This document shows, in pieces, positions 1 through 9,342 of a DNA stretch of 64,000 nt. Origin of the DNA: Pseudocitrobacter sp913778145. GTDB lineage: Bacteria > Pseudomonadota > Gammaproteobacteria > Enterobacterales > Enterobacteriaceae. Position 1 is the stretch's first letter. Every line of letters begins with the position of its first letter. Location of the stretch: contig JALNTX010000009.1 of assembly GCA_035726825.1 (NCBI GenBank), forward strand, positions 62,001-126,000, in the 5' to 3' direction. Under the pieces are notes generated by a model. It did not search any database. It had not been told where the DNA came from and worked only from the letters and a program-made list of their open reading frames with translations. The position numbers and the translations under genes were made by a program.

Positions 1-1
1 C

Positions 2-730
2 GTTATCCGTACCATGGCTTGCGGTATCGCGGGTCTGTCCGTAGCGGCTGACTCCCTGTCTGCAATCAAATATGCGAAAGTTAAACCGATTCGTGACGAA
101 GACGGTCTGGCTATCGACTTCGAAATCGAAGGCGAATACCCGCAGTTTGGTAACAACGATGCTCGCGTCGATGACATGGCTGTTGACCTGGTAGAACGTT
201 TCATGAAAAAAATTCAGAAACTGACTACTTACCGCAACGCTATCCCGACTCAGTCCGTTCTGACCATCACTTCCAACGTTGTGTATGGTAAGAAAACCGG
301 TAACACCCCAGACGGTCGTCGCGCAGGCGCTCCGTTCGGACCAGGTGCTAACCCGATGCACGGCCGTGACCAGAAAGGTGCTGTTGCCTCTCTGACCTCC
401 GTTGCAAAACTGCCGTTTGCTTACGCTAAAGATGGTATCTCTTACACCTTCTCTATCGTTCCGAACGCACTGGGTAAAGACGACGACGTTCGTAAAACCA
501 ACCTGGCAGGCCTGATGGATGGTTACTTCCACCATGAAGCGTCTATCGAAGGCGGTCAGCACCTGAACGTTAACGTTATGAACCGCGAAATGCTGCTCGA
601 CGCGATGGAACACCCGGAAAAATATCCGCAGCTGACCATCCGCGTATCTGGCTACGCAGTACGTTTTAACTCCCTGACTAAAGAACAGCAGCAGGACGTT
701 ATTACTCGTACCTTCACTCAGTCCATGTAA
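2..730 (+). CDS. pflB: Pyruvate formate-lyase (formate C-acetyltransferase), 3' part
   Basis: Cytosolic glycyl-radical enzyme that converts pyruvate and CoA to acetyl-CoA and formate in anaerobic growth. The window opens inside the gene; the first whole codon is at position 2, and 242 C-terminal residues of a protein normally 760 long are present. The conserved glycyl-radical loop RVSGYAVRF lies 25 residues before the C-terminus, where Gly734 of the E. coli enzyme sits. The active-site Cys-Cys pair lies upstream of the window. The reading frame is intact to the TAA. A terminator follows, then pflA, the gene for its activating enzyme, so the gene pair is in the usual order. Identification is by near-identity to E. 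coli PflB as remembered. Confidence 0.98.
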   Translation, partial: VIRTMACGIAGLSVAADSLSAIKYAKVKPIRDEDGLAIDFEIEGEYPQFGNNDARVDDMAVDLVERFMKKIQKLTTYRNAIPTQSVLTITSNVVYGKKTGNTPDGRRAGAPFGPGANPMHGRDQKGAVASLTSVAKLPFAYAKDGISYTFSIVPNALGKDDDVRKTNLAGLMDGYFHHEASIEGGQHLNVNVMNREMLLDAMEHPEKYPQLTIRVSGYAVRFNSLTKEQQQDVITRTFTQSM

Positions 731-770
731 TGGATTTGACTGAAATCGCGATTTAAAAAGCGTACAATAA

Positions 771-798
771 AGGCTCCACGCAAGTGGGGCCTTTCTTA
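771..798 (+). terminator. Rho-independent terminator after pflB
   Basis: AGGCTCCAC and GTGGGGCCT form a 9-bp stem (one G-T pair) around a GCAA tetraloop, followed by TTCTT. It lies 40 bases after the pflB stop and before pflA. It probably lowers read-through so that the catalytic activase is made at far lower levels than the abundant PflB. Confidence 0.8.
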
Positions 799-937
799 TA
801 AGTGCCCCACTCTCTCCGAGCCTATTTTGCGGGTTAATCTCTATAATGACATTAACGCGCAAAATAAACTCAAGACGGCCTGAAGTCATGATCGTCGCCC
901 CTGCCGGACGCGGGGAAAAACTGGAGATAACACTGCA

Positions 938-1678
938 ATGTCTGTAACTGGTCGCATTCACTCCTTTGAATCCTGTGGCACCGTTGATGGCCCAGGTATC
1001 CGTTTTATCACCTTCTTCCAGGGCTGCCTGATGCGCTGCCTCTATTGCCACAACCGCGATACGTGGGATACGCACGGCGGCAAAGAGGTCACCGTTGAAG
1101 AACTCATGAAAGAAGTGGTGACCTATCGCCACTTTATGAACGCGTCCGGCGGCGGTGTCACCGCATCCGGCGGCGAAGCCATTCTTCAGGCAGAGTTCGT
1201 GCGTGACTGGTTCCGCGCCTGCAAAAAAGAAGGCATTCACACCTGTCTTGATACCAACGGTTTTGTGCGTCGCTACGATCCTGTCATCGATGAACTGCTG
1301 GAAGTCACCGATCTGGTGATGCTCGATCTTAAGCAGATGAACGACGAAATTCACCAGAACCTGGTCGGTGTCTCCAACCATCGTACGCTGGAATTTGCGC
1401 AGTACCTGTCGAAAAAAGAAGTGAAAGTCTGGATCCGCTACGTGGTCGTTCCGGGCTGGTCAGACGATGACGATTCCGCACACCGTCTGGGTGAATTTAC
1501 CCGCGATATGGGCAACGTCGAAAAAATCGAACTGCTGCCGTATCATGAGCTGGGTAAACACAAATGGGTGGCGATGGGCGAAGAGTACAAGCTGGATGGC
1601 GTCCATCCGCCGAAAAAAGAGACCATGGAACGCGTGAAAGGCATTCTGGAACAGTATGGTCACAAGGTGATGTACTAA
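938..1678 (+). CDS. pflA: Pyruvate formate-lyase activating enzyme (radical SAM)
   Basis: Cytosolic radical S-adenosylmethionine enzyme that abstracts a hydrogen from the PflB glycine to install the glycyl radical. The 246 residues equal the E. coli length. The CxxxCxxC cluster motif is at Cys30, Cys34 and Cys37 (GCLMRCLYCHN), and a glycine-rich SAM-binding GGGVTASGGE segment follows near residue 70. The ATG is preceded by a GGAGA ribosome site 14 bases upstream. It follows pflB after a 207-base gap holding a terminator, so it may also be read from its own promoter. No anomalies. Confidence 0.98.
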   Translation: MSVTGRIHSFESCGTVDGPGIRFITFFQGCLMRCLYCHNRDTWDTHGGKEVTVEELMKEVVTYRHFMNASGGGVTASGGEAILQAEFVRDWFRACKKEGIHTCLDTNGFVRRYDPVIDELLEVTDLVMLDLKQMNDEIHQNLVGVSNHRTLEFAQYLSKKEVKVWIRYVVVPGWSDDDDSAHRLGEFTRDMGNVEKIELLPYHELGKHKWVAMGEEYKLDGVHPPKKETMERVKGILEQYGHKVMY

Positions 1679-1706
1679 AGAATTGGGTGTGGCTCCGCAT
1701 CGGGAG

Positions 1707-2606
1707 TCACGCTTCCTCTCTCCACGTCAAATCAATCGCCTTCAAAATCTGCTCCAGTTGATTAGGTTCTATTTGCCCCGGCTTCCACAGCGCAACGACC
1801 GGATGTGTTAAGCCTTTATCGCCCGCCTCGGTCTCCTGACGTTCGACATTTTTCCAACCTTCAACGCCAAAATGACGCGGTAAAAAAGCCCAGCCGTCTC
1901 CGGCCGACAATCGTTTTTGCAACAACGAGATTTCATTAACCCGAATAATGCGGTCCGCGATTTGAATACGCTGCGCCAGCGCCTGCTGCAATGTGCAGAA
2001 AGGCACCAGCTGCGGGCTGGCGGCAAGATGTAACATCGATACCGGCGAGACCGGGAAAAAGCCTTTTCTCGCCCAGACAGAGAGCGAAATCGCGCCCACC
2101 GCTCGCCACTTAAGATGATCGTTAACCGATCGATTAAGCGCCTGGTAAATACCAATATCCGCCTTTCCTTCATCCAGCCAACGCTCCGCCTGCTCACGTT
2201 CGCACATCAGCAAATCCAGTGAAATACGCTGTTGCGAAAGGATATTTGCCAGACTGAGTAAAAAATCACGCGGTGTGAAAGGGTCATAGCACAACGTCAT
2301 TTGCGTTTTTAGCTGATCGGGAAGTTGCTTAGCAACCTGCGAAAATGCCTGCGCTTCATGCAAAAACAGTCGTGCCTGGCGATACAGTCGCTTGCCGGAA
2401 TCGGTCAGTTCAAGCGGACGCTTCGTGCGATCAAACAGAACATAGCCTAAATCTATTTCAAGATAATCAATAAGCTGGCTCACCGTAGTTCTATCTTTCT
2501 TCAGCCTTTTTGCCGCCTGCGTCAGGGTTCCGCACTCACAAACACAGGCAAATGCTTCTATTTGCGCGAGCGAGAAGTTAATTGGCTCCATAGAGGACGT
2601 ATCCAT
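1707..2606 (-). CDS. LysR-family transcriptional regulator
   Basis: Probable DNA-binding regulator. An N-terminal winged helix-turn-helix (FSLAQIEAF, then GTLTQAAKRLKKDRTTVSQLI) is followed by a periplasmic-binding-protein-like effector domain, about 300 residues in all, normal for LysR. The start is uncertain: in-frame GTG at 2627, ATG at 2606 and ATG at 2591 are possible, none with a strong ribosome site. It is divergent from the Ntn-hydrolase gene with a short spacer, the classic arrangement for a LysR regulator controlling its neighbour. E. coli carries other genes here (ycaK, ycaN, ycaM); I could not decide whether this is a distant YcaN, so no symbol is given. The effector is unknown. 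Confidence 0.85.
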   Translation of the reverse strand: MDTSSMEPINFSLAQIEAFACVCECGTLTQAAKRLKKDRTTVSQLIDYLEIDLGYVLFDRTKRPLELTDSGKRLYRQARLFLHEAQAFSQVAKQLPDQLKTQMTLCYDPFTPRDFLLSLANILSQQRISLDLLMCEREQAERWLDEGKADIGIYQALNRSVNDHLKWRAVGAISLSVWARKGFFPVSPVSMLHLAASPQLVPFCTLQQALAQRIQIADRIIRVNEISLLQKRLSAGDGWAFLPRHFGVEGWKNVERQETEAGDKGLTHPVVALWKPGQIEPNQLEQILKAIDLTWREEA

Positions 2607-2694
2607 TTGCGGGGTATTTTCCCCCACTAAGTGATTTATTGTGATGATGATATTAACCCTAACATAGACGGGTGAACTTAACAGAGGAAGAAAA

Positions 2695-3768
2695 ATGAAA
2701 AATCAAAAAATCTCCGCCGTCGCCTTAGGTCTGGTACTCACTGCGGGAATCAGCGTCAGCGCCGATGCCTGCACCCGCGCGTTTATGAATATGTTTCCTG
2801 GCTATATGGTCACCGCCCGCAATCTGGATTTCTTTGGCCCGGTGGATCCATCACTGGTGATCACGCCAAAAGGCATCGCCCATAACGGCGGAGACAGCTC
2901 TAAAGCGGCGCACTGGACCACGCGTTATGGTAGCGTCGTGGTTTATGCCGATGGGGTCTTTCCAATGGATGGCATGAACGAAGCCGGGCTGGCGGGACAT
3001 ACGCTGTTTTATATGAATGGCTCGCAGGTACAGCAGGATAATCAGGATAAACCCGTGCTGGAAAGCCGGGCATGGTTAAGCTATATCCTTGATAACTATG
3101 CGACAGTAAACGATGCCGTCGAGGGCATTCGTCACAACGTGCGCCTGGCAGCGGCTAAACTGCCGGTGGATTACGCGACGGACACCAAACATATCGCTAT
3201 CGAAGACAAGAGCGGCGACTCGGCCATCATTGAAATTGATAATGGCAAAGTGAATATCTACCACGATAAAAATTACCGCGTGATGACCAACCCACCTTCA
3301 TACGATAAACAGTTAGCGAACCTTGCGCGTTTCAACCACGCAAAACGCGACGCTATCCCAACCGGGCTGGATGCCGACCAGCGTCTGGTACGCGCCAGCT
3401 GGAATTTACAGAATTTGCCGAAACCCGATAACAAGAACCAAGCTCAGGGATTTGTGCTGTCTGTGGTCAATAATGTGGCCTACCCGATCGGAATTCCGGC
3501 GGAAAGCGACGAGCAAAAAGTCACCGATATGTACGCGAAATACAGTAAGAAGCCAGAAAACAACAAAGGTATTGGCACCTACTGGACAACGATATCTGAC
3601 CTCTCGCATCAGGAATATCACTTTAAATCGACCTTCGCCGCTTCACAGGTGTGGGTAGATTTAAAACAAATCAACTTCAGTGCGGGTCAGCCGGTGAAAA
3701 CCATCAGCGGCCTTAATGACTATGCACAGAAAGGCTGGGAAGGGAATATTCTGGCGCAGGCGAAATAA
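2695..3768 (+). CDS. Secreted choloylglycine hydrolase/penicillin V acylase family Ntn amidase
   Basis: Probable periplasmic linear-amide C-N hydrolase of the bile salt hydrolase/penicillin acylase family. Residues 1-25 form a signal peptide (KNQK, hydrophobic stretch, ADA). Cleavage after Ala25 would expose Cys26 as the N-terminal nucleophile. Arg42 and Asp45 in ARNLD match the catalytic Arg18 and Asp21 of bile salt hydrolase by spacing from the nucleophile, and MTNPPSY looks like the conserved Asn region. Length is 357 residues. The ATG has a good AGAGGAAG site. The gene is alone downstream of a divergent LysR gene and ends at a terminator. Substrate cannot be read from sequence: acyl-homoserine lactones, beta-lactam side chains or conjugated bile acids are all known for the family. 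Confidence 0.88.
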   Translation: MKNQKISAVALGLVLTAGISVSADACTRAFMNMFPGYMVTARNLDFFGPVDPSLVITPKGIAHNGGDSSKAAHWTTRYGSVVVYADGVFPMDGMNEAGLAGHTLFYMNGSQVQQDNQDKPVLESRAWLSYILDNYATVNDAVEGIRHNVRLAAAKLPVDYATDTKHIAIEDKSGDSAIIEIDNGKVNIYHDKNYRVMTNPPSYDKQLANLARFNHAKRDAIPTGLDADQRLVRASWNLQNLPKPDNKNQAQGFVLSVVNNVAYPIGIPAESDEQKVTDMYAKYSKKPENNKGIGTYWTTISDLSHQEYHFKSTFAASQVWVDLKQINFSAGQPVKTISGLNDYAQKGWEGNILAQAK

Positions 3769-3772
3769 TCGT

Positions 3773-3804
3773 AAAGCCCGATAAGATCTAAACTATCGGG
3801 CTTT
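3773..3804. terminator. Bidirectional terminator between Ntn hydrolase gene and ycaD
   Basis: A perfect 11-bp inverted repeat, AAAGCCCGATA and TATCGGGCTTT, lies between two convergent genes, 4 bases after one stop and 15 before the other. T-rich on both strands outside the GC core, so it can serve both. Confidence 0.8.
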
Positions 3805-3819
3805 AACTTTAAGTGCGGA

Positions 3820-4968
3820 TCAGGCATGCGCCACTGGTGTCGGATGATGTCCGGCTTTGCGCAGCAGCATCAGCAGATAGACAAACGATACGCAGGCGAT
3901 CATCACAAACAACAGGTTATCGGAATAATTCTGCATCAGCATTGCCGTCAGCGTCGGGCCGAGCAGGCTACCGATGGTATAGCTCAGCAGCAGCGCCTGG
4001 TTCATCGACACCAGTTGATGATGTTCCACTTTTTCGCAGGCCCAGGCCATTGCCACCGGGTATAACGTGAACCCGGAAGCGCCGAGGACAAATAATGCAG
4101 GCGCCATTGCCGCATTGCTCAGCATCGCGAGGCAGCCGAGGATGACAACAAAGACCTGCACACGCAGCACCAACAGGCGGCCATAGCGATCCGCCAGGCG
4201 GCCAACCGGCCACTGCCCAACGATACCCGCGCTGACCATCACCGCCATCCAGAAACCGATACCGGAATCACTCACGCCCTGATGGGTCAGATAGAGCGGC
4301 ATCAGGCCGTACAGCGAACCCAGCACAATCCCGGAGATAATGCAGCCATTTACGCCCAGACGCGCCTGACGCAGCGTGAACATCGACCACACGCGGGTAG
4401 AAACATGCGTTTCATCCTGCTGATTGTTGATGCGCGCGAACAGCATCGGCAGAATAGCCGCCAGCACCAGCGCGGCCATGACCGGCAAAACGGTTAACAG
4501 ATCGGTTGGCAGTTTGCTGACCATGATCTGGCCCAGCACGGTACCCACGTAATACACCATCATGTAGGCTGCCAGCAAACGTCCACGGTTACGCGAGGTG
4601 CCGCTGCACATTAGTGCGCTTTCCACCACCACCCAAATCATCGCGCAGCCCACGCCCGCGACAAAGCGCCAGAACATCCAGCTCCAGAACCCAACCATGA
4701 TCCCTAAGCCTACGCAGCCGACGGCAAAAATTGCCGAAGCAATATAGTAGCTACGATTAAACCCCATACGCTTGATCAGGCGTCCGGTCAGCAGCGTCCC
4801 CACCAGGTTACCGGTGAAATAGGACGAACCGACCATGCCGACCTGCCAGGTAGGCAAGTTTTCGTGGGCGAGCCAAAGCGGCACGAGCGTATTTAATACC
4901 GCGATCGCAAGGGTCAATAACAGTAAGCCACAGAGCAACAGTTGCACCGGGCGAGTATAGGTGTTCAT
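3820..4968 (-). CDS. ycaD: MFS-family inner-membrane transporter YcaD
   Basis: Putative major-facilitator transporter of unknown substrate. The 382 residues match E. coli YcaD, with about 12 hydrophobic segments and an MFS loop motif GRLADRYGR near residue 250. The first segment, LLLCGLLLLTLAIAVL, begins about residue 10. It is convergent with the Ntn hydrolase gene. In E. coli ycaC lies between ycaD and dmsC; here a 276-base gap without a gene stands in its place. Confidence 0.93.
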   Translation of the reverse strand: MNTYTRPVQLLLCGLLLLTLAIAVLNTLVPLWLAHENLPTWQVGMVGSSYFTGNLVGTLLTGRLIKRMGFNRSYYIASAIFAVGCVGLGIMVGFWSWMFWRFVAGVGCAMIWVVVESALMCSGTSRNRGRLLAAYMMVYYVGTVLGQIMVSKLPTDLLTVLPVMAALVLAAILPMLFARINNQQDETHVSTRVWSMFTLRQARLGVNGCIISGIVLGSLYGLMPLYLTHQGVSDSGIGFWMAVMVSAGIVGQWPVGRLADRYGRLLVLRVQVFVVILGCLAMLSNAAMAPALFVLGASGFTLYPVAMAWACEKVEHHQLVSMNQALLLSYTIGSLLGPTLTAMLMQNYSDNLLFVMIACVSFVYLLMLLRKAGHHPTPVAHA

Positions 4969-5198
4969 GGGTAAAAACCGTGAGGATGATCAGATTTCGA
5001 GCGCATCATGCCACGGCCATTATTAAAGTCAATCGCCCGTCTGACGGGGGCTGCGGGGAATATGGGGCGACGATTGATGTTTCTTATCCAGCGAAGCGGA
5101 AATAAATTCACGCCATCAATCATTTCATTGTTTTTATTCGTTTATTACCGGAACATGTCGGAACGATTGGTCGAAAAATTTCATGATAAAAAAGCATT

Positions 5199-5229
5199 AA
5201 AAAGCCAGGATGCAAGCCCTGGCTTTTTT
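5199..5229 (-). terminator. Terminator of the dmsABC operon
   Basis: AAAAAGCCAGG and CCTGGCTTTTTT form a stem of about 12 bp with an 8-base loop, 16 bases after the dmsC stop on the minus strand. It is also T-rich on the plus strand and could act both ways. The rest of the 276-base gap between dmsC and ycaD shows nothing I can name. Confidence 0.85.
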
Positions 5230-5244
5230 CATACCCACAATAAC

Positions 5245-6108
5245 TTAGCTGGCAATCGCCATGCCGACGGTCATATGCAGGCCGTAGAAAACGCCACGGC
5301 CAATCAGCTCGCCCGCAATGACCAGCACCACCGCGATGCTCAGCAGCGGCAGCGCGGGTTGATACCCTTTCAGCTGCGGCGCAACCCAGCACACCAGCGC
5401 CAGGGCGATCAGCGCCACGCGCCAGGCCATCAACGCGCCGTAATCCGGCACCAGCGCGGACGCCTGCTGAATAGAGCTGTGAATCGTCGCCAGTTCAGCG
5501 CCCTGCATCAGCGCAACCACCACGCTCACCACCAGCGCTACAATGCTAACGGCAGGCAGCAGACGCATCGCCCAGCCGGAGATATCCGCCGCGCGCAGCA
5601 GCAGGTAGCCCAGCAGCGGGCCGCCAATGAACAGCGTCAGGAAGAAGCTCATCGGCGTCCAGACACTGTACCAGGTCGGCACGGTATCAATGCTGTTATA
5701 CACGCGAGCCATCATCCAGACGAATACCACGCCCAGTACAGCGGTGACAATCAGCCACAGCCCACGCAGCGCGGGCGACAGTTTTTTCATCATCGCCAGC
5801 AGCCAGCCAAGGCCGCCGACCGCAAAGAAGATTGCGCCGCTGGCAATTTCATTACTCAGCGCCGATGACCCCACGCGGTTAAGCGAGTTGAACGCGCGCA
5901 TTGGGGAACCCAGGTGTAGCGTCGATGCGATAAACGCAATGCCCATCAGCACCCACAGCGCGAACATTCCGGTTACCACGCGCTGCTGCGCGTTGGGACG
6001 CAAATCGCCCTTCAGCAACGACAGCGCCAGCACAATAAACGCACCTACCACACATTGACCAAAGACCGTGAAGATCATCAGCGGCCATTCATGCCATCCA
6101 CTCCCCAT
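5245..6108 (-). CDS. dmsC: DMSO reductase membrane anchor subunit DmsC
   Basis: Integral membrane subunit that anchors DmsAB to the periplasmic face of the inner membrane and oxidises menaquinol. The 287 residues match the E. coli length, with about eight hydrophobic helices beginning at residue 12 and little else. Its ATG starts one base after the dmsB stop, so translation is likely coupled. Last gene of dmsABC, followed by a terminator. Confidence 0.96.
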   Translation of the reverse strand: MGSGWHEWPLMIFTVFGQCVVGAFIVLALSLLKGDLRPNAQQRVVTGMFALWVLMGIAFIASTLHLGSPMRAFNSLNRVGSSALSNEIASGAIFFAVGGLGWLLAMMKKLSPALRGLWLIVTAVLGVVFVWMMARVYNSIDTVPTWYSVWTPMSFFLTLFIGGPLLGYLLLRAADISGWAMRLLPAVSIVALVVSVVVALMQGAELATIHSSIQQASALVPDYGALMAWRVALIALALVCWVAPQLKGYQPALPLLSIAVVLVIAGELIGRGVFYGLHMTVGMAIAS

Positions 6109-6109
6109 C

Positions 6110-6727
6110 TCACACCTCCTTCGGATTGGCTAAGTAGCCAGTGGTATCGCCGGTTGGGCGACTGTTGGCATTCGGCTTAATGACGATGCTCGGTTTGGTG
6201 AAGTGCGCAGACGGTAGCGGCGCAACGGCGGCAAGATTACCGTGTTTTTTACGCAGCTCGTCAATCGGGCCGAAATCGAGCGCGCGTAGCGGGCAGGATT
6301 CCACACAGATTGGCTTTTTACCGTCTGCCACGCGATCGTGGCAACCATCGCATTTCGTCATGTGCCCTTTCGCCGCATTATATTGCGGCGCGCCGTACGG
6401 GCAGGCCATATGACAGTAGCGGCAGCCGATGCAGACATCTTCATCGACGACCACAAAACCATCTTCGCGTTTGTGCATCGCGCCGCTCGGGCAAACCTTG
6501 GTACAGGCCGGATCTTCGCAGTGGTTACACGAAATAGAGAGATAGTAAGCAAAGACGTTCTGATGCCAGACGCCGTTGTCTTCCTGCCAGTCGCCGCCCG
6601 CGTATTCGTAAATACGGCGGAAGCTGACGTCCGGGCCTAAATCTTTATAGTCTTTACACGCCAGCTCGCAGGTTTTGCAGCCGGTGCAACGACTCGAATC
6701 AATATAAAAACCGTATTGGGTTGTCAT
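6110..6727 (-). CDS. dmsB: DMSO reductase iron-sulfur subunit DmsB
   Basis: Electron-transfer subunit passing electrons from DmsC to DmsA through four [4Fe-4S] clusters. Four cysteine groups are visible: CTGCKTCELAC, CNHCEDPACTKVC, CIGCRYCHMAC and CDGCHD...CVESC. Length 205 residues, as in E. coli. There is no signal peptide; the family rides with DmsA through the Tat system. It lies 10 bases downstream of dmsA. Confidence 0.97.
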   Translation of the reverse strand: MTTQYGFYIDSSRCTGCKTCELACKDYKDLGPDVSFRRIYEYAGGDWQEDNGVWHQNVFAYYLSISCNHCEDPACTKVCPSGAMHKREDGFVVVDEDVCIGCRYCHMACPYGAPQYNAAKGHMTKCDGCHDRVADGKKPICVESCPLRALDFGPIDELRKKHGNLAAVAPLPSAHFTKPSIVIKPNANSRPTGDTTGYLANPKEV

Positions 6728-6737
6728 CGATTACTCC

Positions 6738-9182
6738 TTACACCCTTTCAACCTGAACGAGATTTGTGTGTGACGGGTTGCCCTTCGCCAGCGGCGATGG
6801 ACGCTGCGTGGTCAGAACGTTGATACAGCCCGCCTGATCCACGCCTTTAGCGTCCGGGTCATACCATGCCCCTTCGCCCAGGGCGACAACGCCCGGCATC
6901 ATACGCGGCGTGACTTTCGCCTCGATGTGCACTTCGCCACGATCGTTAAAGATGCGTACCCGGTCGCCGTTGGCGATACCGCGTTTCTTCGCATCCAGCG
7001 GGTTGATCCACATCTCCTGACGGCAGGCCGCTTTCAGCACTTCAACGTTGCCATAGGTCGAGTGAACGCGGGATTTATAGTGGAAACCGGTCAGCTGCAA
7101 CGGGAATTTTTCCGTCAGCGGATCGTTATAGTTTTCAAATCCCGGGGTGTAGATTGGCAGCGGATCGATAACATCGCCTTCTGCCAGTTCCCAGGTTGCG
7201 GCGATTTTCGCCAGTTCCTGAGAGTAAATTTCGATTTTGCCCGACGGCGTGGTCAGCGGGTTGGCCTGAGGATCCTCACGGAAGGCTTTATAGGCAACGT
7301 GATGCCCTTGCGGATCGCGCTGTTTGAAAATCCCCTGCTTGCGGAAGGTGTCGAAGTCCGGCAGTTCAGGAATGGCTTTGCGCGACTGTTCATACAGATG
7401 GCGCATCCACTCTTCCTGGCTACGGCCTTCGGTAAACTGCTGCTCCACGCCCATCCGTTTGGCAAGCTCTGTGGTCATGTCGTAGATGGTTTTGCACTCA
7501 AAGCGCGGTTTGATAGCCTGGTCTGCAAAGATGACATACGACATGTTGCCGCAGGAGGCATCCAGCGCGAAGTCCATCTGTTCAGACGCGGTGCAGTCCG
7601 GCAGGATGATATCGGCGTATTTCGCGGACGAGGTCATATGGCAGTCGATCACCACAATCAGCTCGCACTTCTTATCATCCTGGAGGATCTCGTGGGTGCG
7701 GTTGATTTCCGAGTGCTGGTTGATAATGCAGTTGCCCGCATAGTTCCAGATCATTTTGATCGGCACATCGAGCTTATCTTTTCCGCGCACACCGTCGCGT
7801 AGCGCCGTCATTTCCGGGCCACGTTCGATTGCGTCAGTCCACATAAACATGGAAATGCTGGTCTGAATCGGGTTTTCCAGCGTTGGCATACGGACGAATG
7901 GCAAAGAGTAAGACCCTTCGCGAGCGCCGCTGTTGCCGCCGTGAATACCGACGTTACCGGTCAGTATGGAGAGCATGGAAATCGCGCGGGTGGCGATTTC
8001 ACCGTTAGCATGACGCTGCGGGCCCCAGCCCTGAGAAATGTAAGCCGGTTTAGCGGTGGCAATTTCACGCGCCAGCTTCACAATGCGGTCCGCCGGAATA
8101 CCGGTAATAGAAGACGCCCACTCCGGCGTTTTCGCCACGCCGTCGTTGCCGTGACCCAGAATATAGGCTTTATAGTGCCCATTAGCGGGCGCGCCCGCAG
8201 GCAGCGTTTTCTCGTCGTAACCAACGCAGTATTTGTCGAGGAACGGCTGATCGACCAGGTTTTCGGTGATCATCACCCACGCCAGCGCAGAAACCAACGC
8301 GCCGTCGGTACCCGGACGAATCGGGATCCATTCATCTTCGCGCCCGGCACCGGTATCGGTATAGCGCGGATCGATAATGATCATGCGCGCATTCGATTTC
8401 TGACGCGCCTGCTCGAGATAATATGTTACCCCGCCGCCGCTCATACGCGTTTCGCCAGGGTTATTACCAAACAACACGACCAGTTGGCTGTTTTCAATAT
8501 CGGACGGGCTGTTGCCGTCGGCCCAGCCGCCGTAGGTATAGTTCAGTCCTTCCGCAATCTGCGCAGACGAGTAGTCACCGTAATGGTTCAGGTAACCACC
8601 ACAGCAGTTCATCAGGCGGGCCACCAGGGTATTTCCCGGCGGCCAGGAGCGTGTCATGGTGCCGCCCAGCGTACCGGTACCATAGTTGAGATAGATAGAT
8701 TCGTTGCTGTACTCTTTGATCAGGCGCTGCATGTTGGTGGCGATGGTATCAAACGCCTCATCCCAACTGATGCGCTCAAACTTCCCTTCGCCGCGTTTGC
8801 CTACGCGTTTCATCGGGTATTTCAGGCGATCCGGGTTGTAGACGCGGCGGCGCATAGAACGGCCGCGCAGGCAAGCGCGAACCTGGTGCAGACCGTCGTA
8901 ATTATCATCACCGGTATTGTCGGTTTCGACGTATTTGATTTCACCATCAACAACGTGCATGCGTAGCGGGCAACGGCTGCCACAGTTTACGGTACACGCG
9001 CTCCAGGTGAGACGCTCAGCGGCAGTTGCCGGGGCTAACGCATCAGCGGCGCTTACCATACGGCTAAACGGGAGCGTGAAGGCACTGCTGGCCATCGCCA
9101 GGCCGCCAATTGCCGAGGTCTTCATCAAACCGCGACGGCTGACCTCGGCTGCCAGAATGGCATCGGGGGTCTTAATTTTCAT
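6738..9182 (-). CDS. dmsA: DMSO reductase catalytic molybdopterin subunit DmsA
   Basis: Terminal reductase for dimethyl sulfoxide and related S- and N-oxides in anaerobic respiration. The N-terminus carries a twin-arginine signal (SRRGLMKT, Arg16-Arg17). A FS0 cluster motif CTVNCGSRC begins at Cys63, with the fourth Cys in RACLRGRSMRRR. The molybdenum-ligand Ser region is in HYGDYSSAQ, and the C-terminal molydopterin dinucleotide domain ends QRPSPLAKGNPSHTN. 814 residues, the family length. First gene of dmsABC, with a candidate FNR site upstream. Confidence 0.98.
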   Translation of the reverse strand: MKIKTPDAILAAEVSRRGLMKTSAIGGLAMASSAFTLPFSRMVSAADALAPATAAERLTWSACTVNCGSRCPLRMHVVDGEIKYVETDNTGDDNYDGLHQVRACLRGRSMRRRVYNPDRLKYPMKRVGKRGEGKFERISWDEAFDTIATNMQRLIKEYSNESIYLNYGTGTLGGTMTRSWPPGNTLVARLMNCCGGYLNHYGDYSSAQIAEGLNYTYGGWADGNSPSDIENSQLVVLFGNNPGETRMSGGGVTYYLEQARQKSNARMIIIDPRYTDTGAGREDEWIPIRPGTDGALVSALAWVMITENLVDQPFLDKYCVGYDEKTLPAGAPANGHYKAYILGHGNDGVAKTPEWASSITGIPADRIVKLAREIATAKPAYISQGWGPQRHANGEIATRAISMLSILTGNVGIHGGNSGAREGSYSLPFVRMPTLENPIQTSISMFMWTDAIERGPEMTALRDGVRGKDKLDVPIKMIWNYAGNCIINQHSEINRTHEILQDDKKCELIVVIDCHMTSSAKYADIILPDCTASEQMDFALDASCGNMSYVIFADQAIKPRFECKTIYDMTTELAKRMGVEQQFTEGRSQEEWMRHLYEQSRKAIPELPDFDTFRKQGIFKQRDPQGHHVAYKAFREDPQANPLTTPSGKIEIYSQELAKIAATWELAEGDVIDPLPIYTPGFENYNDPLTEKFPLQLTGFHYKSRVHSTYGNVEVLKAACRQEMWINPLDAKKRGIANGDRVRIFNDRGEVHIEAKVTPRMMPGVVALGEGAWYDPDAKGVDQAGCINVLTTQRPSPLAKGNPSHTNLVQVERV

Positions 9183-9316
9183 GGATACTCACTTCGTTGC
9201 TCACATTGAAAATAATACCGCTATATAGTTATATATATAACGAATTTTTTATTTTATAGTTTTATATGCTGCGGGTTACTTCGAAGGGAGTATTTCTCTT
9301 TTGAATGATTAAGGTA

Positions 9317-9330
9317 TTGCTCAGTATCAA
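9317..9330 (-). promoter_or_regulatory. Candidate FNR-binding site upstream of dmsA
   Basis: Read on the minus strand the site is TTGATACTGAGCAA, matching the FNR consensus TTGATNNNNATCAA at 9 of 10 defined bases. It lies 135 bases upstream of the dmsA start. E. coli dmsA is FNR-activated under anaerobiosis from a very similar site. The transcription start was not located, so its exact spacing is unknown. Confidence 0.75.
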
Positions 9331-9342
9331 TGATGGGCATAA

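Noticed and set aside
5008..5868. 286-codon plus-strand frame rich in His, Gln and Arg opposite dmsC
   Set aside because: The composition is what a membrane-protein gene gives on its reverse strand; no start signal or homology.
6927..8966. Two long plus-strand open frames (291 and 341 codons) opposite dmsA
   Set aside because: Compositional shadows of a GC-rich conserved gene; no family resemblance, no ribosome sites, and dmsA is certain on the other strand.
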